The notes under the pieces are model-generated. The model was not told the origin of the DNA. It was given only the letters and a program-made list of their open reading frames with translations, and made no database searches. A stretch of DNA of 61,140 bases. Origin: Lysobacterales bacterium. Its GTDB lineage: Bacteria; Pseudomonadota; Gammaproteobacteria; Xanthomonadales; Rhodanobacteraceae. Position numbers and translations under genes: made by a program. This document shows positions 8,828 to 16,735 of the stretch, piece by piece (positions within the stretch are counted from its first letter, which is position 1; each line of letters begins with the position of its first letter). The stretch is from contig JAJPID010000036.1 of the NCBI GenBank assembly GCA_021324945.1, forward strand, positions 1 to 61,140. The letters run 5' to 3'.

Positions 8828-11800
8828 TCATTCCTCCTGATTGATGTCGCCCGGCTTGAGCTCGATTCCGGCCAGCTTGGCGAACTCTTTGAGTGCAAAG
8901 CCGGTATCGAAGGCGATGCCGTCGGCAATGGCAATGTTGAGGGGGGCGTCGGGCTCCTTGAGCACATCGCGGAGGCTGTTGACGACGCCTTCGATGATGG
9001 CGGCGGTGACTTCGCGCTCCTGGAAGCGCACGGTTACGGTGTTCTCGCCCTCACCGATTTCGACGCGCACACCCTTGAAGCGCGTGCCCGGCTGATCGCG
9101 GAAACGGTTGATGACGCTGAAGACGCGGTCGGTCGTGTCGAGAGCAACACGCTTGCTTTGCAGGCGCGCGGGCTTGCTGTCGACGATCTGCACCGTCTTG
9201 TCGCCGCTGGCGGGGATCTGGAAGTCCGCTGTCTTGTTAGCCTCGCCCGCGCGGGCGAACACCAGCAGGCGGCAGCTTGCGGAACCGATCTCGAACGGCG
9301 CGTCGTAGCGGGTGCCGTCCTTGGGGTTGGAGCCGTCCAGGGTGTAGTAGATGTCAGCGTGCGGTGTGGCGGCCAGGGTGACACGGCGCTTGTCAGCGGC
9401 TGGTTCGACCTGATGACGGATCTTGAGGTCGGCAAGCCAGCGAGTAGCCGCTGCACTTTCATGCTGGCCTGTTGTGTCCTTGACCCAGAAGTACAAGGTG
9501 CCTTCGGTCGAGTTGAAGTTGTCCACGTCCTCGACCTTGTTGTCCTTGTCGGAAACGTCGGCCTTGGTCGACCAATAGACGACCGGACTGTCACCTGCGT
9601 GGCGTGGTGTGAGGCTCAACACCGTCTCGCCGGTGTCCGGCTTGACGTTGATGACGGACACGTTGACGGTAGCCTTGTCCTTGGGGAACGGCCCCTTCTC
9701 GATGTAGCCGTCCTCGCCCAAGCGCCAGCGACCTTGTTTCAGAGCCTCGGTTTTGAGCGTATCCAGGCCACTGGCACCCGGCATCCACGGCCAGATAGGC
9801 GAGCACTTGGCGCGGGTAGCGACGTCCTTCCAAGGGGTGCGACGGTTGTCTTTGCCAGACGGCCACAGGTACTCCTCGGCCTGCGCAAAGCATTCGTCGA
9901 AGTTGTCCTTACCCAGCTCTGCCACGAGCTTGTAATCGGCGCGCGGGCTGGCCAGCAGTTTTTCGATTTGCGTCTCGGCAGACTGATCGCCCTGGCCGAG
10001 CTTCAGTCCTTGGTCGATGGTGACCCCGGCCAGCACGTCGCGTCCGTCCACTGGGTCGTTGGCAGGGAAGTACAGGCGGTTGTAGGCCGCCGACAGTGCC
10101 TTGCTGAAGCGATCTTCCGCTTCTTCAAAGCGATCGCGCGCTTCTTCGAACAAAGTGTCGCCGGATTTGAGGCGCTTGTGGATCTGCTCGATGGCGTACA
10201 GCTCGCGCAACCGCTCTTCGACCGCGTCGGCCAGCAGGCTGTCCTGCCCACTCAACACCAGCAGGTTGTTCTTCTCCTGTTGGTAGTCGAAGAAGTTCTG
10301 CAATTCACTGGGCGGCATCTTGCCATCCGGCTTGATGACGATCAGCGTGCGAGGGCCACCGAGTTTGAGTTCATCCAGCCGGGGCAGCACCTGCACATCT
10401 TGATATGCGATCTTGCTGACCGGTGCGAGGATGCCCGAAAGTCGATTGATGAGCGCCTGATCGACCTTGGGTTGTGGAACTTCTTTGGCGTTGCGCTCGA
10501 TCTGGCGCGACAGGTTCTCGGTTTCCTTGATGAAGAAGCGTTGCTCTTCACGGTGGAGGTACCACGCCGACTCGCGCAAGCGCTGCATGGCCTGAAGAAA
10601 CTCGTCGGGCTTGCGTTGGGGCGCGGCCAGGAACTCGATCAGTTCGCTTTCCGTCAGGCCGATACGTCCACCAACAGCGCGCGACAGGCTGGATGACAGC
10701 AGCAACGTCATGAGCTGCTGTGCGGCATCGCCCGCCAGGTCGGCGTCGATGTGCTCTGCAATGGCGTTGCCCGCGTCGGCGATATCGCGCGTCACCGCTG
10801 GCATCAGCTTGGGTGCAATACGCTCGATCTCATCCTTGACCTGCTCGTCGTTCAAGTTGAGATGCTGTGTGCCGATCAGAAAAACGTCGTCGGCTGTGCG
10901 CTCGTCGACACTCTTGAGCAGTCGCGCAGTGAACTGCATCAAGCCACGGGTCTGGCGGAAGCCTTCGTTCTCCTTGAACAGCGCAACGAGGTGCTTGAAC
11001 GAGGGATGGAAAGGATAGGTTTCCCGCACCTGCTCGGCGATCTGCTCGATGCTGCTGGCGATGATGTAGCCGCCATCCTCGGCTTTCTTGATCTGCTGCG
11101 CGTACTCCTCGGCGATATCAGAGATGACCCGCTCATCCGGAAGTTCGTCGATGAGGCGCTTCTTCAGAATCTCGTAGATTTCGTTGCCCGCCAGTTGCAC
11201 CGGCGTGATGGTCATCGCCTGGCGGCGGGTTTCCTGCTGCAGGTTGGAGATGGCGTCGGCCAGCGCCTTAGTCTGGGCCTTGTAGCTGCCCGACAGGTTG
11301 GCGACCACGATGGCGCAGTTGGGCAGCTCTAGCGCTGCGCTCATCAGGCTGGAGAGGCTGTAGACCGCCATGTTGGCCAGCGTGCCCTGACCGAATACCT
11401 GCGTACTAGCGTTGTCGAGATAGGGCGGCAGTTCGTCAAGCAGGATCAGCGTCGGCTTATCGCCAATGATTTCCTTCCACTGACGTTGATCGACAGCCTT
11501 GGGGCCATTCGCCCAGTAGGGCTTGATGGCTTCGGCTGCACCAAGCTGGGTAGCAATCTCGCCCCAGATGAAGTTATCGGGGTTGTTGCGGCCGTTGAAC
11601 GCAGCAATACGCGCTTGCCCAAAATCTACGCGTGAAGCCAAGTCGGCTGGCAGAACGTTCTTGCGCAGATGCGGATGGCGTGCCAGAAGGCCCAGCGCGA
11701 TCATCATGTGCGTCTTACCGCCACCCATCGCCTGGGTCAGCTCAAACACCGCCTGATCTGACTTGCCGGAGAGACGCAGCAGACCTTCGCGGAAAAGCTG

Positions 11801-11953
11801 ATCCATGCCGTGGGTGACGAAGTTGCGCGAGAAGAACTCGCCGCCGTCACCCGCGTCATTGATGAGGTCTGCGAGGTTCTCGATCCCCTGGCTCATCCGG
11901 TAGTCGCGGATGATGGGGTTGAACCGGCAGGCTTGCTTGACCGTCTTGATCAT
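8828..11953 (-). CDS. DUF499 AAA-type ATPase, anti-phage associated
   Basis: The 1041-aa product carries a P-loop GGGKTH (K80, T81) and a Walker B-like LILLDELPPYL (D173/E174), followed by a long helical body with a coiled region around 690 to 730 and a C-terminal part rich in beta segments. DUF499 proteins are ATPases found with DUF1156 and PLD-helicase proteins; they probably power DNA sensing or translocation, which is inference. The ATG at 11953 overlaps the stop of the ribbon-helix-helix gene as ATGA. The frame stays open upstream to 12403, but that extension covers the regulator gene and its operator and has no protein character, so it is not included. Confidence 0.9.
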   Translation of the reverse strand: MIKTVKQACRFNPIIRDYRMSQGIENLADLINDAGDGGEFFSRNFVTHGMDQLFREGLLRLSGKSDQAVFELTQAMGGGKTHMMIALGLLARHPHLRKNVLPADLASRVDFGQARIAAFNGRNNPDNFIWGEIATQLGAAEAIKPYWANGPKAVDQRQWKEIIGDKPTLILLDELPPYLDNASTQVFGQGTLANMAVYSLSSLMSAALELPNCAIVVANLSGSYKAQTKALADAISNLQQETRRQAMTITPVQLAGNEIYEILKKRLIDELPDERVISDIAEEYAQQIKKAEDGGYIIASSIEQIAEQVRETYPFHPSFKHLVALFKENEGFRQTRGLMQFTARLLKSVDERTADDVFLIGTQHLNLNDEQVKDEIERIAPKLMPAVTRDIADAGNAIAEHIDADLAGDAAQQLMTLLLSSSLSRAVGGRIGLTESELIEFLAAPQRKPDEFLQAMQRLRESAWYLHREEQRFFIKETENLSRQIERNAKEVPQPKVDQALINRLSGILAPVSKIAYQDVQVLPRLDELKLGGPRTLIVIKPDGKMPPSELQNFFDYQQEKNNLLVLSGQDSLLADAVEERLRELYAIEQIHKRLKSGDTLFEEARDRFEEAEDRFSKALSAAYNRLYFPANDPVDGRDVLAGVTIDQGLKLGQGDQSAETQIEKLLASPRADYKLVAELGKDNFDECFAQAEEYLWPSGKDNRRTPWKDVATRAKCSPIWPWMPGASGLDTLKTEALKQGRWRLGEDGYIEKGPFPKDKATVNVSVINVKPDTGETVLSLTPRHAGDSPVVYWSTKADVSDKDNKVEDVDNFNSTEGTLYFWVKDTTGQHESAAATRWLADLKIRHQVEPAADKRRVTLAATPHADIYYTLDGSNPKDGTRYDAPFEIGSASCRLLVFARAGEANKTADFQIPASGDKTVQIVDSKPARLQSKRVALDTTDRVFSVINRFRDQPGTRFKGVRVEIGEGENTVTVRFQEREVTAAIIEGVVNSLRDVLKEPDAPLNIAIADGIAFDTGFALKEFAKLAGIELKPGDINQEE

Positions 11954-12147
11954 GAACGCGCTCCGTTGTTGTTCTTGGTTTCCTCGGAGTGCGGAATCGC
12001 AATGCCGTGCCGCTCGCAGTAGCCCCGAATCAGCACTTCGACCATGTTCGCGATGGATCGATGCTCCTGATCCGCCGCGATGCGAAGCGCTTCCTTGAGT
12101 CCGGGGTCGATACGAAATGTGAGCGTGGCAGTCTTGACTGTGGCCAT
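11950..12147 (-). CDS. ribbon-helix-helix (CopG/Arc-like) regulator, first gene of the defence operon
   Basis: A 65-aa protein with the ribbon-helix-helix pattern: a beta strand at TATLTFRIDPGLKEAL, then helices around RIAADQEHRSIANMVEVLIRGY. Such proteins bind inverted repeats as dimers and often repress their own operon. A perfect inverted repeat lies 17 bases upstream of the ATG (12164 to 12189). The stop overlaps the DUF499 start (ATGA), so regulator and ATPase are translationally coupled. A GGAGAGG precedes the ATG. It could alternatively be an antitoxin without its own toxin, but its position as first gene of a long defence operon fits an autoregulator best. Confidence 0.82.
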   Translation of the reverse strand: MATVKTATLTFRIDPGLKEALRIAADQEHRSIANMVEVLIRGYCERHGIAIPHSEETKNNNGARS

Positions 12148-12163
12148 AGCCTCTCCAGAAACC

Positions 12164-12189
12164 ACTGTAAATGTACTGCACTTTACAGT
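12164..12189. promoter_or_regulatory. candidate operator for the defence operon
   Basis: ACTGTAAA (12164 to 12171) and TTTACAGT (12182 to 12189) are perfect reverse complements separated by 10 bases. They lie 17 bases upstream of the ribbon-helix-helix gene. Spaced half-sites of this type are what CopG/Arc-type dimers bind. TACATT and TACAGT hexamers inside it could serve as the minus-strand -10 element, so bound regulator would block polymerase. The pairing is seen directly; regulator binding is inferred. Confidence 0.65.
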
Positions 12190-12438
12190 ATTGACTTGAC
12201 TTCGGCAATGCGAAGTGAGTCAGGACTCCTCGCCCGCTGGGTGACACGCCAGAGACCTTCTCGCGCAGCGTGCGTGGCTCTTGGCGGTAACCTTCGAAGG
12301 AGTTTGGCATCGTTGTCTCTTGGTGTCGGCAGGCATGCATATGAACGCGCTGTTCTGCAGAAAAGCCAAGCGGGATCAGACCTGACTGCGTACAACCGAC
12401 CAAACAACGACTTTAGGCACAAGGGCTCTATCTAGCCG

Positions 12439-12458
12439 GCCACTCTGGAGAGAGTGGC
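12439..12458. repeat. 8-bp perfect hairpin
   Basis: GCCACTCT (12439 to 12446) pairs with AGAGTGGC (12451 to 12458) around the tetraloop GGAG. It sits 12 bases from the larger hairpin at 12471. The two may be parts of one structured RNA or DNA element. Confidence 0.6.
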
Positions 12459-12470
12459 AGATTGGTTTGG

Positions 12471-12522
12471 TGCCGCTGTTCGCCCATTCGTGCCCCCCGA
12501 ACGAATGGGCAGGCCAGCGGCA
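12471..12522. repeat. long two-part inverted repeat (18 paired bases)
   Basis: Inner arms GCCCATTCGT (12482 to 12491) and ACGAATGGGC (12501 to 12510) pair perfectly around a 9-base loop. Outer arms TGCCGCTG (12471 to 12478) and CAGCGGCA (12515 to 12522) also pair perfectly, with a small asymmetric internal loop (3 versus 4 bases) between them. There is no flanking T-run, so it is not a standard terminator. It could be a structured RNA, a ParB-like protein binding site, or a recombination or replication site. Confidence 0.65.
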
Positions 12523-12688
12523 AGCCTGTCGGTCACCGCCCTTGATCACGGAGGGGCGCGGAAACTCCGTTGTGGGGACGATGACCCTGATGCTTCCGGA
12601 TTGTTAAAGAACCGTGAGTCGCCTGCGTGGACGCCATCACGACCTTCCGGTGGAAGGATTTCGCGCACTACGCCTGATTGCGCGCCGC

Positions 12689-13567
12689 TTATTTGTCCAG
12701 CGCCACCATGCGGACGATGCTGTCAAACTCGTTCAGCACGTCAGGGTGGTTCCTGGTCAGGTGGCGCAAGATGGCTTCGTTGGCCATGAGCTTGGCGAGA
12801 TAGCCCTTGGCCAGCACCAGGTTGAGGATGTCCTGACCATAGGTCTGCTCGGCGAGCTTGAACTGCTCGTGGAGGTTGCCCATCTCCCTCTCCATCTTGG
12901 CCATCTGGTCGGCGCTGACGCCGGTCATCTTCTTGGGCTTGATTTCACCGACGAGCAAGTTGCTGGGCGTGGCCGCAACCAGCGCTTGGGCATAAGCGAC
13001 CGTGATGTTGTTGGCGCTGACCATCAGTTCGACGCACTCAACCTGACGCGTCGGCTTGAGCTTGCGCAGGACTGCGCCAAGGTTTGCCGAAAACGTCTGG
13101 TCGCGCAGCAACTCGGCGGCCTCCGGGCAGATCCCTTCCAGCAGGTTTAGCTTCTTGATGATGTGGCTGATGTCCACGTCCAAGGCCTTCGCCAGCTTTT
13201 CCGGGGTGACGCCCCGTTCGACAGCGCGACGGATCATGAGGTGCTCCTGAATACTGGAGAGACGATTGATCCGGTTGTTGTAGGTGTAGCTTTCGTCATC
13301 GGTGGCCACCAGGCAGGGAGCCTTGTCGAAGCCCAACTGTTTCAGCGCGACCAGTCGTGTGTGTCCGTCCAGCAAGATGTGCTGCCCCTCGCGGTTGGGC
13401 TTGCCCACCGACAAAGGTTCGATCAGCCCGACCGCCTCGATGGATGCGGTGATCTGCTTGAATTTCCGTGAGGCAAGCAAGCCTTCTGGCGTCTTGCGCG
13501 AAGGTAAGACGGACGATAGGGGCAGGATCAATGGCTCCGGCACGAAGCCAAGGGGCAGTTTGCTCAT
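12689..13567 (-). CDS. ParB/RepB-like protein, second ParB of the recombinase module
   Basis: A 292-aa ParB-family protein. The N-terminal ParB nuclease-like fold contains LLDGHTRLVALKQLGFDKAP (the GHxR phosphate/CTP-binding motif), followed by a helix-turn-helix near TPEKLAKALDVDISHIIKKL. The C-terminal half resembles plasmid partition protein RepB. Its ATG overlaps the stop of the preceding ParB gene (13564 to 13567), so the pair is translationally coupled. Two different ParB proteins downstream of a serine recombinase, without a ParA ATPase, is a recurring mobile-island cassette; its function is not established. It may help the recombinase or control island genes rather than partition DNA. 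Confidence 0.8.
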   Translation of the reverse strand: MSKLPLGFVPEPLILPLSSVLPSRKTPEGLLASRKFKQITASIEAVGLIEPLSVGKPNREGQHILLDGHTRLVALKQLGFDKAPCLVATDDESYTYNNRINRLSSIQEHLMIRRAVERGVTPEKLAKALDVDISHIIKKLNLLEGICPEAAELLRDQTFSANLGAVLRKLKPTRQVECVELMVSANNITVAYAQALVAATPSNLLVGEIKPKKMTGVSADQMAKMEREMGNLHEQFKLAEQTYGQDILNLVLAKGYLAKLMANEAILRHLTRNHPDVLNEFDSIVRMVALDK

Positions 13568-14475
13568 GCGCCGCTCCCTCGAGCCCAGACCCGCTCCGCC
13601 AGATACTGGGGCAGTGTGTCCAGCCCCTCCGCGCGCAGCAGGGTGGTGAAATTCTCGTCGGCCAGCAGTTGGCGCAGGGCCCCGACGATGAACAGCAAGT
13701 TGCGTTGAGCGGTCTCTGCCTTCCTGACCAGTAGCTTTTGCCGCTCGACCTCCCGCTGGTAGTTCCGCACCAGGCTGGACGTGGTGACATCCTCATTCGT
13801 CTTGCGGGAGGTCATCCTGCCGCCGATAGACTTGCCTTGGGTGCGGCGGCGTTCGATCACACGACGGGCTTGGATCAACTGGCTGCCACGCAGCTTTCCG
13901 GTTTCGTAGGCATCTTGCAATGCGGCTTGAATGGCTTTCTCGTCGCTGCCCGCGCCAGCGATGGTGATCGCCGCGTTGAGAGGGATGCGCCCACTGCCGA
14001 CGGCCATCAGCAGTCGCTGTTCACCGTTCTGCAGCAACTGCAGGATGCCCTGCACGTACTCCGGACTCAGGCCTGTCTTCTGGGCAATGGACTTCTTGTC
14101 ATAGCCTTGATCCCGCAGCTGCTCGATGCCGGACAGCAATTCCAACGGGCTGAATTTTCGCCGGGCGATGTTCTCGGTGAGGCTCATGATGAAGGCCGAT
14201 TCGTCATCGACGTTCATCACCATTGCAGGGATTTCTTGATGCCCGAGCGTCTTGAAGGCCTTGAAGCGCCCCTCGCCGCAGATGAGGAGATAGTGCTCCC
14301 CATTGCTCCCTGGACGTGGCGTCACGATGATGGGCTTTTTCAGGCCGATGTTCTGGATGTTGCCAACGATCTGCTCGAACACACGGCTGTTGCGTTCGCG
14401 GGGGTTGAGAACTTCAATCCGGTCGAGAGGAATCATCCGTAACTCCGAATGCCGATGCTCTTTGTCCTGATTCAT
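13564..14475 (-). CDS. ParB family protein, first ParB of the recombinase module
   Basis: The 303-aa protein has the ParB N-terminal domain (IPLDRIEVLNPRERN, then LICGEGRFKAFKTLGHQEIP with the GExR motif, then MSLTENIARRKFSPLELL) and a KorB-like helix-turn-helix around YDKKSIAQKTGLSPEYVQGIL. The C-terminus is Arg/Lys-rich. ParB proteins load on DNA from specific sites, often using CTP. I chose the ATG at 14475 because it overlaps the recombinase stop as ATGA; the upstream extension to 14544 has no ParB similarity. No ParA gene lies nearby. It is coupled at both ends, to the recombinase gene and to the second ParB gene. Confidence 0.83.
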   Translation of the reverse strand: MNQDKEHRHSELRMIPLDRIEVLNPRERNSRVFEQIVGNIQNIGLKKPIIVTPRPGSNGEHYLLICGEGRFKAFKTLGHQEIPAMVMNVDDESAFIMSLTENIARRKFSPLELLSGIEQLRDQGYDKKSIAQKTGLSPEYVQGILQLLQNGEQRLLMAVGSGRIPLNAAITIAGAGSDEKAIQAALQDAYETGKLRGSQLIQARRVIERRRTQGKSIGGRMTSRKTNEDVTTSSLVRNYQREVERQKLLVRKAETAQRNLLFIVGALRQLLADENFTTLLRAEGLDTLPQYLAERVWARGSGA

Positions 14476-16037
14476 GCGGCCCTCCTTATGCGGATGCGCC
14501 GGGCCATGCCATACAGGTAGTCCAGGCTGTCGAAGCGATAGCACTCAAACTCGATGCCGTTGTGGTCGGCCAGATGGATACGTGCCTGGCCGAAGTCCAG
14601 TCGGGGCAGCAGGTAGTAATCCAAGGCGGCCTGATTGCTGTCGTCCAGCCGCACGGCCACCGTGATGTCGGGCGCGAGGCTGGTATCGAAGCGCACTTTC
14701 CAGCGGCGTCGCCCGTTATCGAGCAATTGGCAGCGCGCCAGCACCAGTGAAACGGTGAACTCGCGATTCACGGTGAGGAGGTCGGTGGCCGGATCGCGTT
14801 CCACAATGCCGCCCACCTCGGCGATCATCCGTTCAGTCTGGCCGACGATCTCCGGGTGTAGTCGGCGCAGGAACTGATTCGCTTCCAGATACTGGTAGTC
14901 CCGATCCGGAGTGAAGCCCACCGTCTGGTACGCGCGGATCAGACTGCCGAAACGATGCGCGTAGGCCGCTGACGAGGGCATGCCTTCAGCTTCATCGATG
15001 ATCAGGCCGGACAGGTAGCCGTGGCGCTGGTAAAGATTGCGCAGCTTCTCGATCAACTCCTCGTCGCTGTAGCGATGTGCCCTTGCGCGCAAGATGCCCT
15101 GCGCCGTGTAGAAGAGCTCCGGTGGCACGATGCCCTCGAACGCGCCTTCCTTCTTGATCCACATCTCGGGGCTGTTGACCACCCGGTGCTTCTTGAGTTT
15201 GAAGGATCGCCGGTTGTAGATGTTGTTGCCGATGTATTTCTCGTTGGACAACATTTCGCGGATGGTCGCTCGTGTCCAATCCCGCCCAAGGTCAGTGCGC
15301 GTTCCTTGTTCGTTCAGCCGTTCGGCGATGTCCAGCTCCGTCAGGTTGTCGGCGACAAACCAGCGGTAGATCTGGTTGACCACGGCAACCTCATCGTCCG
15401 GACCCGGCTGCAGGATGACGCGGTCGGTTTGCAGGCTCTTGTGCTCGCCGCGAGCCAGTTCACCCTTGAGCGTGCCGGACTGATCGACCAGCACACGTCG
15501 CAGGCCATAGCCAGCGGGTCCCCCTTGCCGAAAGCCCAGCTCGATCAGGCGGCACTGTCCAGCGAACACCTTGGCCGACAACTCCCGGCTGTATTCGCCC
15601 GCCATCGCACGCTTGACGCCCTTGACGATGGTGGACACAGGCGAGCCGTCGTTTTCGAACTGCTCGGCGCAATACGCGACCTGGATTCCGGCGCGGCGGC
15701 AAATGTATTCGTAATAGGCGCTCTCATCGGCGTCCTGGAACCGGCCCCAGCGACTGACGTCGTAGACCAGGATGATCTGGAAATCCGCGATGCCTGCCTC
15801 GACGTCCTTGATCAGCTGTTGCAGCGCCCGCCGCCCATCGATGCGCAAGCCGCTCTTGCCCTCGTCGGCATAGGTGCGAACGATCTCGATGTTGCGCCGG
15901 GCCGCGTACTCGCGGATCTTGTCCGCTTGGTTTTCCGTCGAATACTGCTGGTGCTCGGTCGACATCCGAACGTACTCGGCGGCCCGAAATGTCGGTGGCT
16001 GATCCGCCCCCGGAATGGAGAACTCTTCTGCCTGCAT
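14472..16037 (-). CDS. large serine recombinase
   Basis: A 521-aa recombinase. The resolvase domain starts at EYVRMSTEHQQYSTENQ with the nucleophile Ser at about residue 26, continues through YADEGKSGLRIDGR and VYDVSRWGR, and is followed by a recombinase domain (about 190 to 300, including GPAGYGLRRV and LNEQGTRTDLGRDWT) and a C-terminal zinc-ribbon-poor extension. Enzymes of this type integrate or excise islands at short att sites. I used the ATG at 16037; a GTG at 16103 adds residues unlike the family. The stop overlaps the first ParB gene. This is the most likely mobility gene of the island. Confidence 0.85.
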   Translation of the reverse strand: MQAEEFSIPGADQPPTFRAAEYVRMSTEHQQYSTENQADKIREYAARRNIEIVRTYADEGKSGLRIDGRRALQQLIKDVEAGIADFQIILVYDVSRWGRFQDADESAYYEYICRRAGIQVAYCAEQFENDGSPVSTIVKGVKRAMAGEYSRELSAKVFAGQCRLIELGFRQGGPAGYGLRRVLVDQSGTLKGELARGEHKSLQTDRVILQPGPDDEVAVVNQIYRWFVADNLTELDIAERLNEQGTRTDLGRDWTRATIREMLSNEKYIGNNIYNRRSFKLKKHRVVNSPEMWIKKEGAFEGIVPPELFYTAQGILRARAHRYSDEELIEKLRNLYQRHGYLSGLIIDEAEGMPSSAAYAHRFGSLIRAYQTVGFTPDRDYQYLEANQFLRRLHPEIVGQTERMIAEVGGIVERDPATDLLTVNREFTVSLVLARCQLLDNGRRRWKVRFDTSLAPDITVAVRLDDSNQAALDYYLLPRLDFGQARIHLADHNGIEFECYRFDSLDYLYGMARRIRIRRAA

Positions 16038-16185
16038 AGACCCGATCACTTTATGTTGTGTGAACTTGCTCTCGGGCCTGCCTTTCACCTCAATGGCATA
16101 CACGTGGCCTGCAATGCGCGGCCGGAATGCACAGGGTTGAAATTGTTGCCATCCAGGATGATCGAGAGCCCATTTGGGCTTGAAG

Positions 16186-16653
16186 TTAAGGCTGGATTCC
16201 CTGGGTGTCGATCAAGTCATCTCTTGACGCATCCATCTTGCATTCACAAGTTTCGTACAGCAGCGTGATTTCAACCACCCAAGAGCCCGGTGTTCCGTTC
16301 GGGAAGTCTGGCCGTCTTGTGATCCGGTAGATGCCGGAAGGCAGAGCTGACACGTCCATCTTTACAGGATCGATGACTCGCTGCTGATGAGGCCCATCCG
16401 CTTGCGATCCTTGATCGCCGTCTGCCTGTTGTGCGTCTCGGTGATTGCGCCAATAGTCGTGGTTGCGCTGTGACCACGCGCGCTGGGCCGCCTGCTGGTT
16501 GATGCGGTAGTCAGGATCGGATTGGAGTTTTGCCCGCTGCCATTCGCGCTTGCGAGCCCGCTGGCATTCAGGGGCGGAGCAGAACGCTTGGTCGGGAACC
16601 TGTGGGCGGGGTTCGAAGGGGTGGCTGCAGTGCGCGCAAAGTCGAGTAGTCAT
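16186..16653 (-). CDS. small protein with N-terminal Cys cluster, unknown function
   Basis: A 155-aa protein beginning with a zinc-finger-like cluster, CAHC followed by CSAPEC (C-x2-C ... C-x4-C), then a basic stretch (RARKREWQRAKLQSD) and tandem aromatic segments (AWSQRNHDYWRNHRD). The centre is Gln/Asp-rich, and the C-terminal 55 residues look like a compact domain ending in CECKM. GGAG lies 6 bases before the ATG at 16653, which favours it over the ATG at 16665. It may bind DNA or RNA. It lies 148 bases upstream of the recombinase in the same direction, so it could be its regulator or directionality factor, which is inference. Confidence 0.6.
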   Translation of the reverse strand: MTTRLCAHCSHPFEPRPQVPDQAFCSAPECQRARKREWQRAKLQSDPDYRINQQAAQRAWSQRNHDYWRNHRDAQQADGDQGSQADGPHQQRVIDPVKMDVSALPSGIYRITRRPDFPNGTPGSWVVEITLLYETCECKMDASRDDLIDTQGIQP

Positions 16654-16735
16654 CGTGGTCTCCATGGAAAGTCCGTATGGAGACCGCCACTGACCGTGGC
16701 GAAGGGCGCGAAGCGGCTGCCCTATGAAGGGATAT

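Larger units (their letters stand above)
12190..12688. other. 499-bp gene-free stretch between parB-like gene and defence operon
   Basis: No convincing gene is present; short frames here lack ribosome sites and protein character. The notable content is two strong hairpins (12439 to 12458 and 12471 to 12522, listed separately) and a smaller CGGAG/CTCCG pairing around 12550 to 12575. The stretch must hold the promoter of the defence operon at its left end and the transcription stop of the ParB-like gene at its right end. No obvious U-tract terminator follows the ParB-like stop. Confidence 0.6.

Noticed and set aside
9158-10696. 512-residue plus-strand frame opposite DUF499
   Set aside because: It is the antisense shadow of a high-GC gene; composition is His/Val/Gln-skewed and it matches no family.
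484-12147. Calling the operon BREX or DISARM
   Set aside because: No PglZ, BrxC or BrxL, and no DUF1998 (DrmB) gene is present. The PLD-helicase and DUF1156 proteins fit the separate DUF499/DUF3780 set better.
11954-12403. Upstream extension of the DUF499 reading frame (150 residues)
   Set aside because: It overlaps the ribbon-helix-helix gene and its operator, has no protein-like conservation, and the ATGA overlap at 11950 to 11953 gives a natural start.
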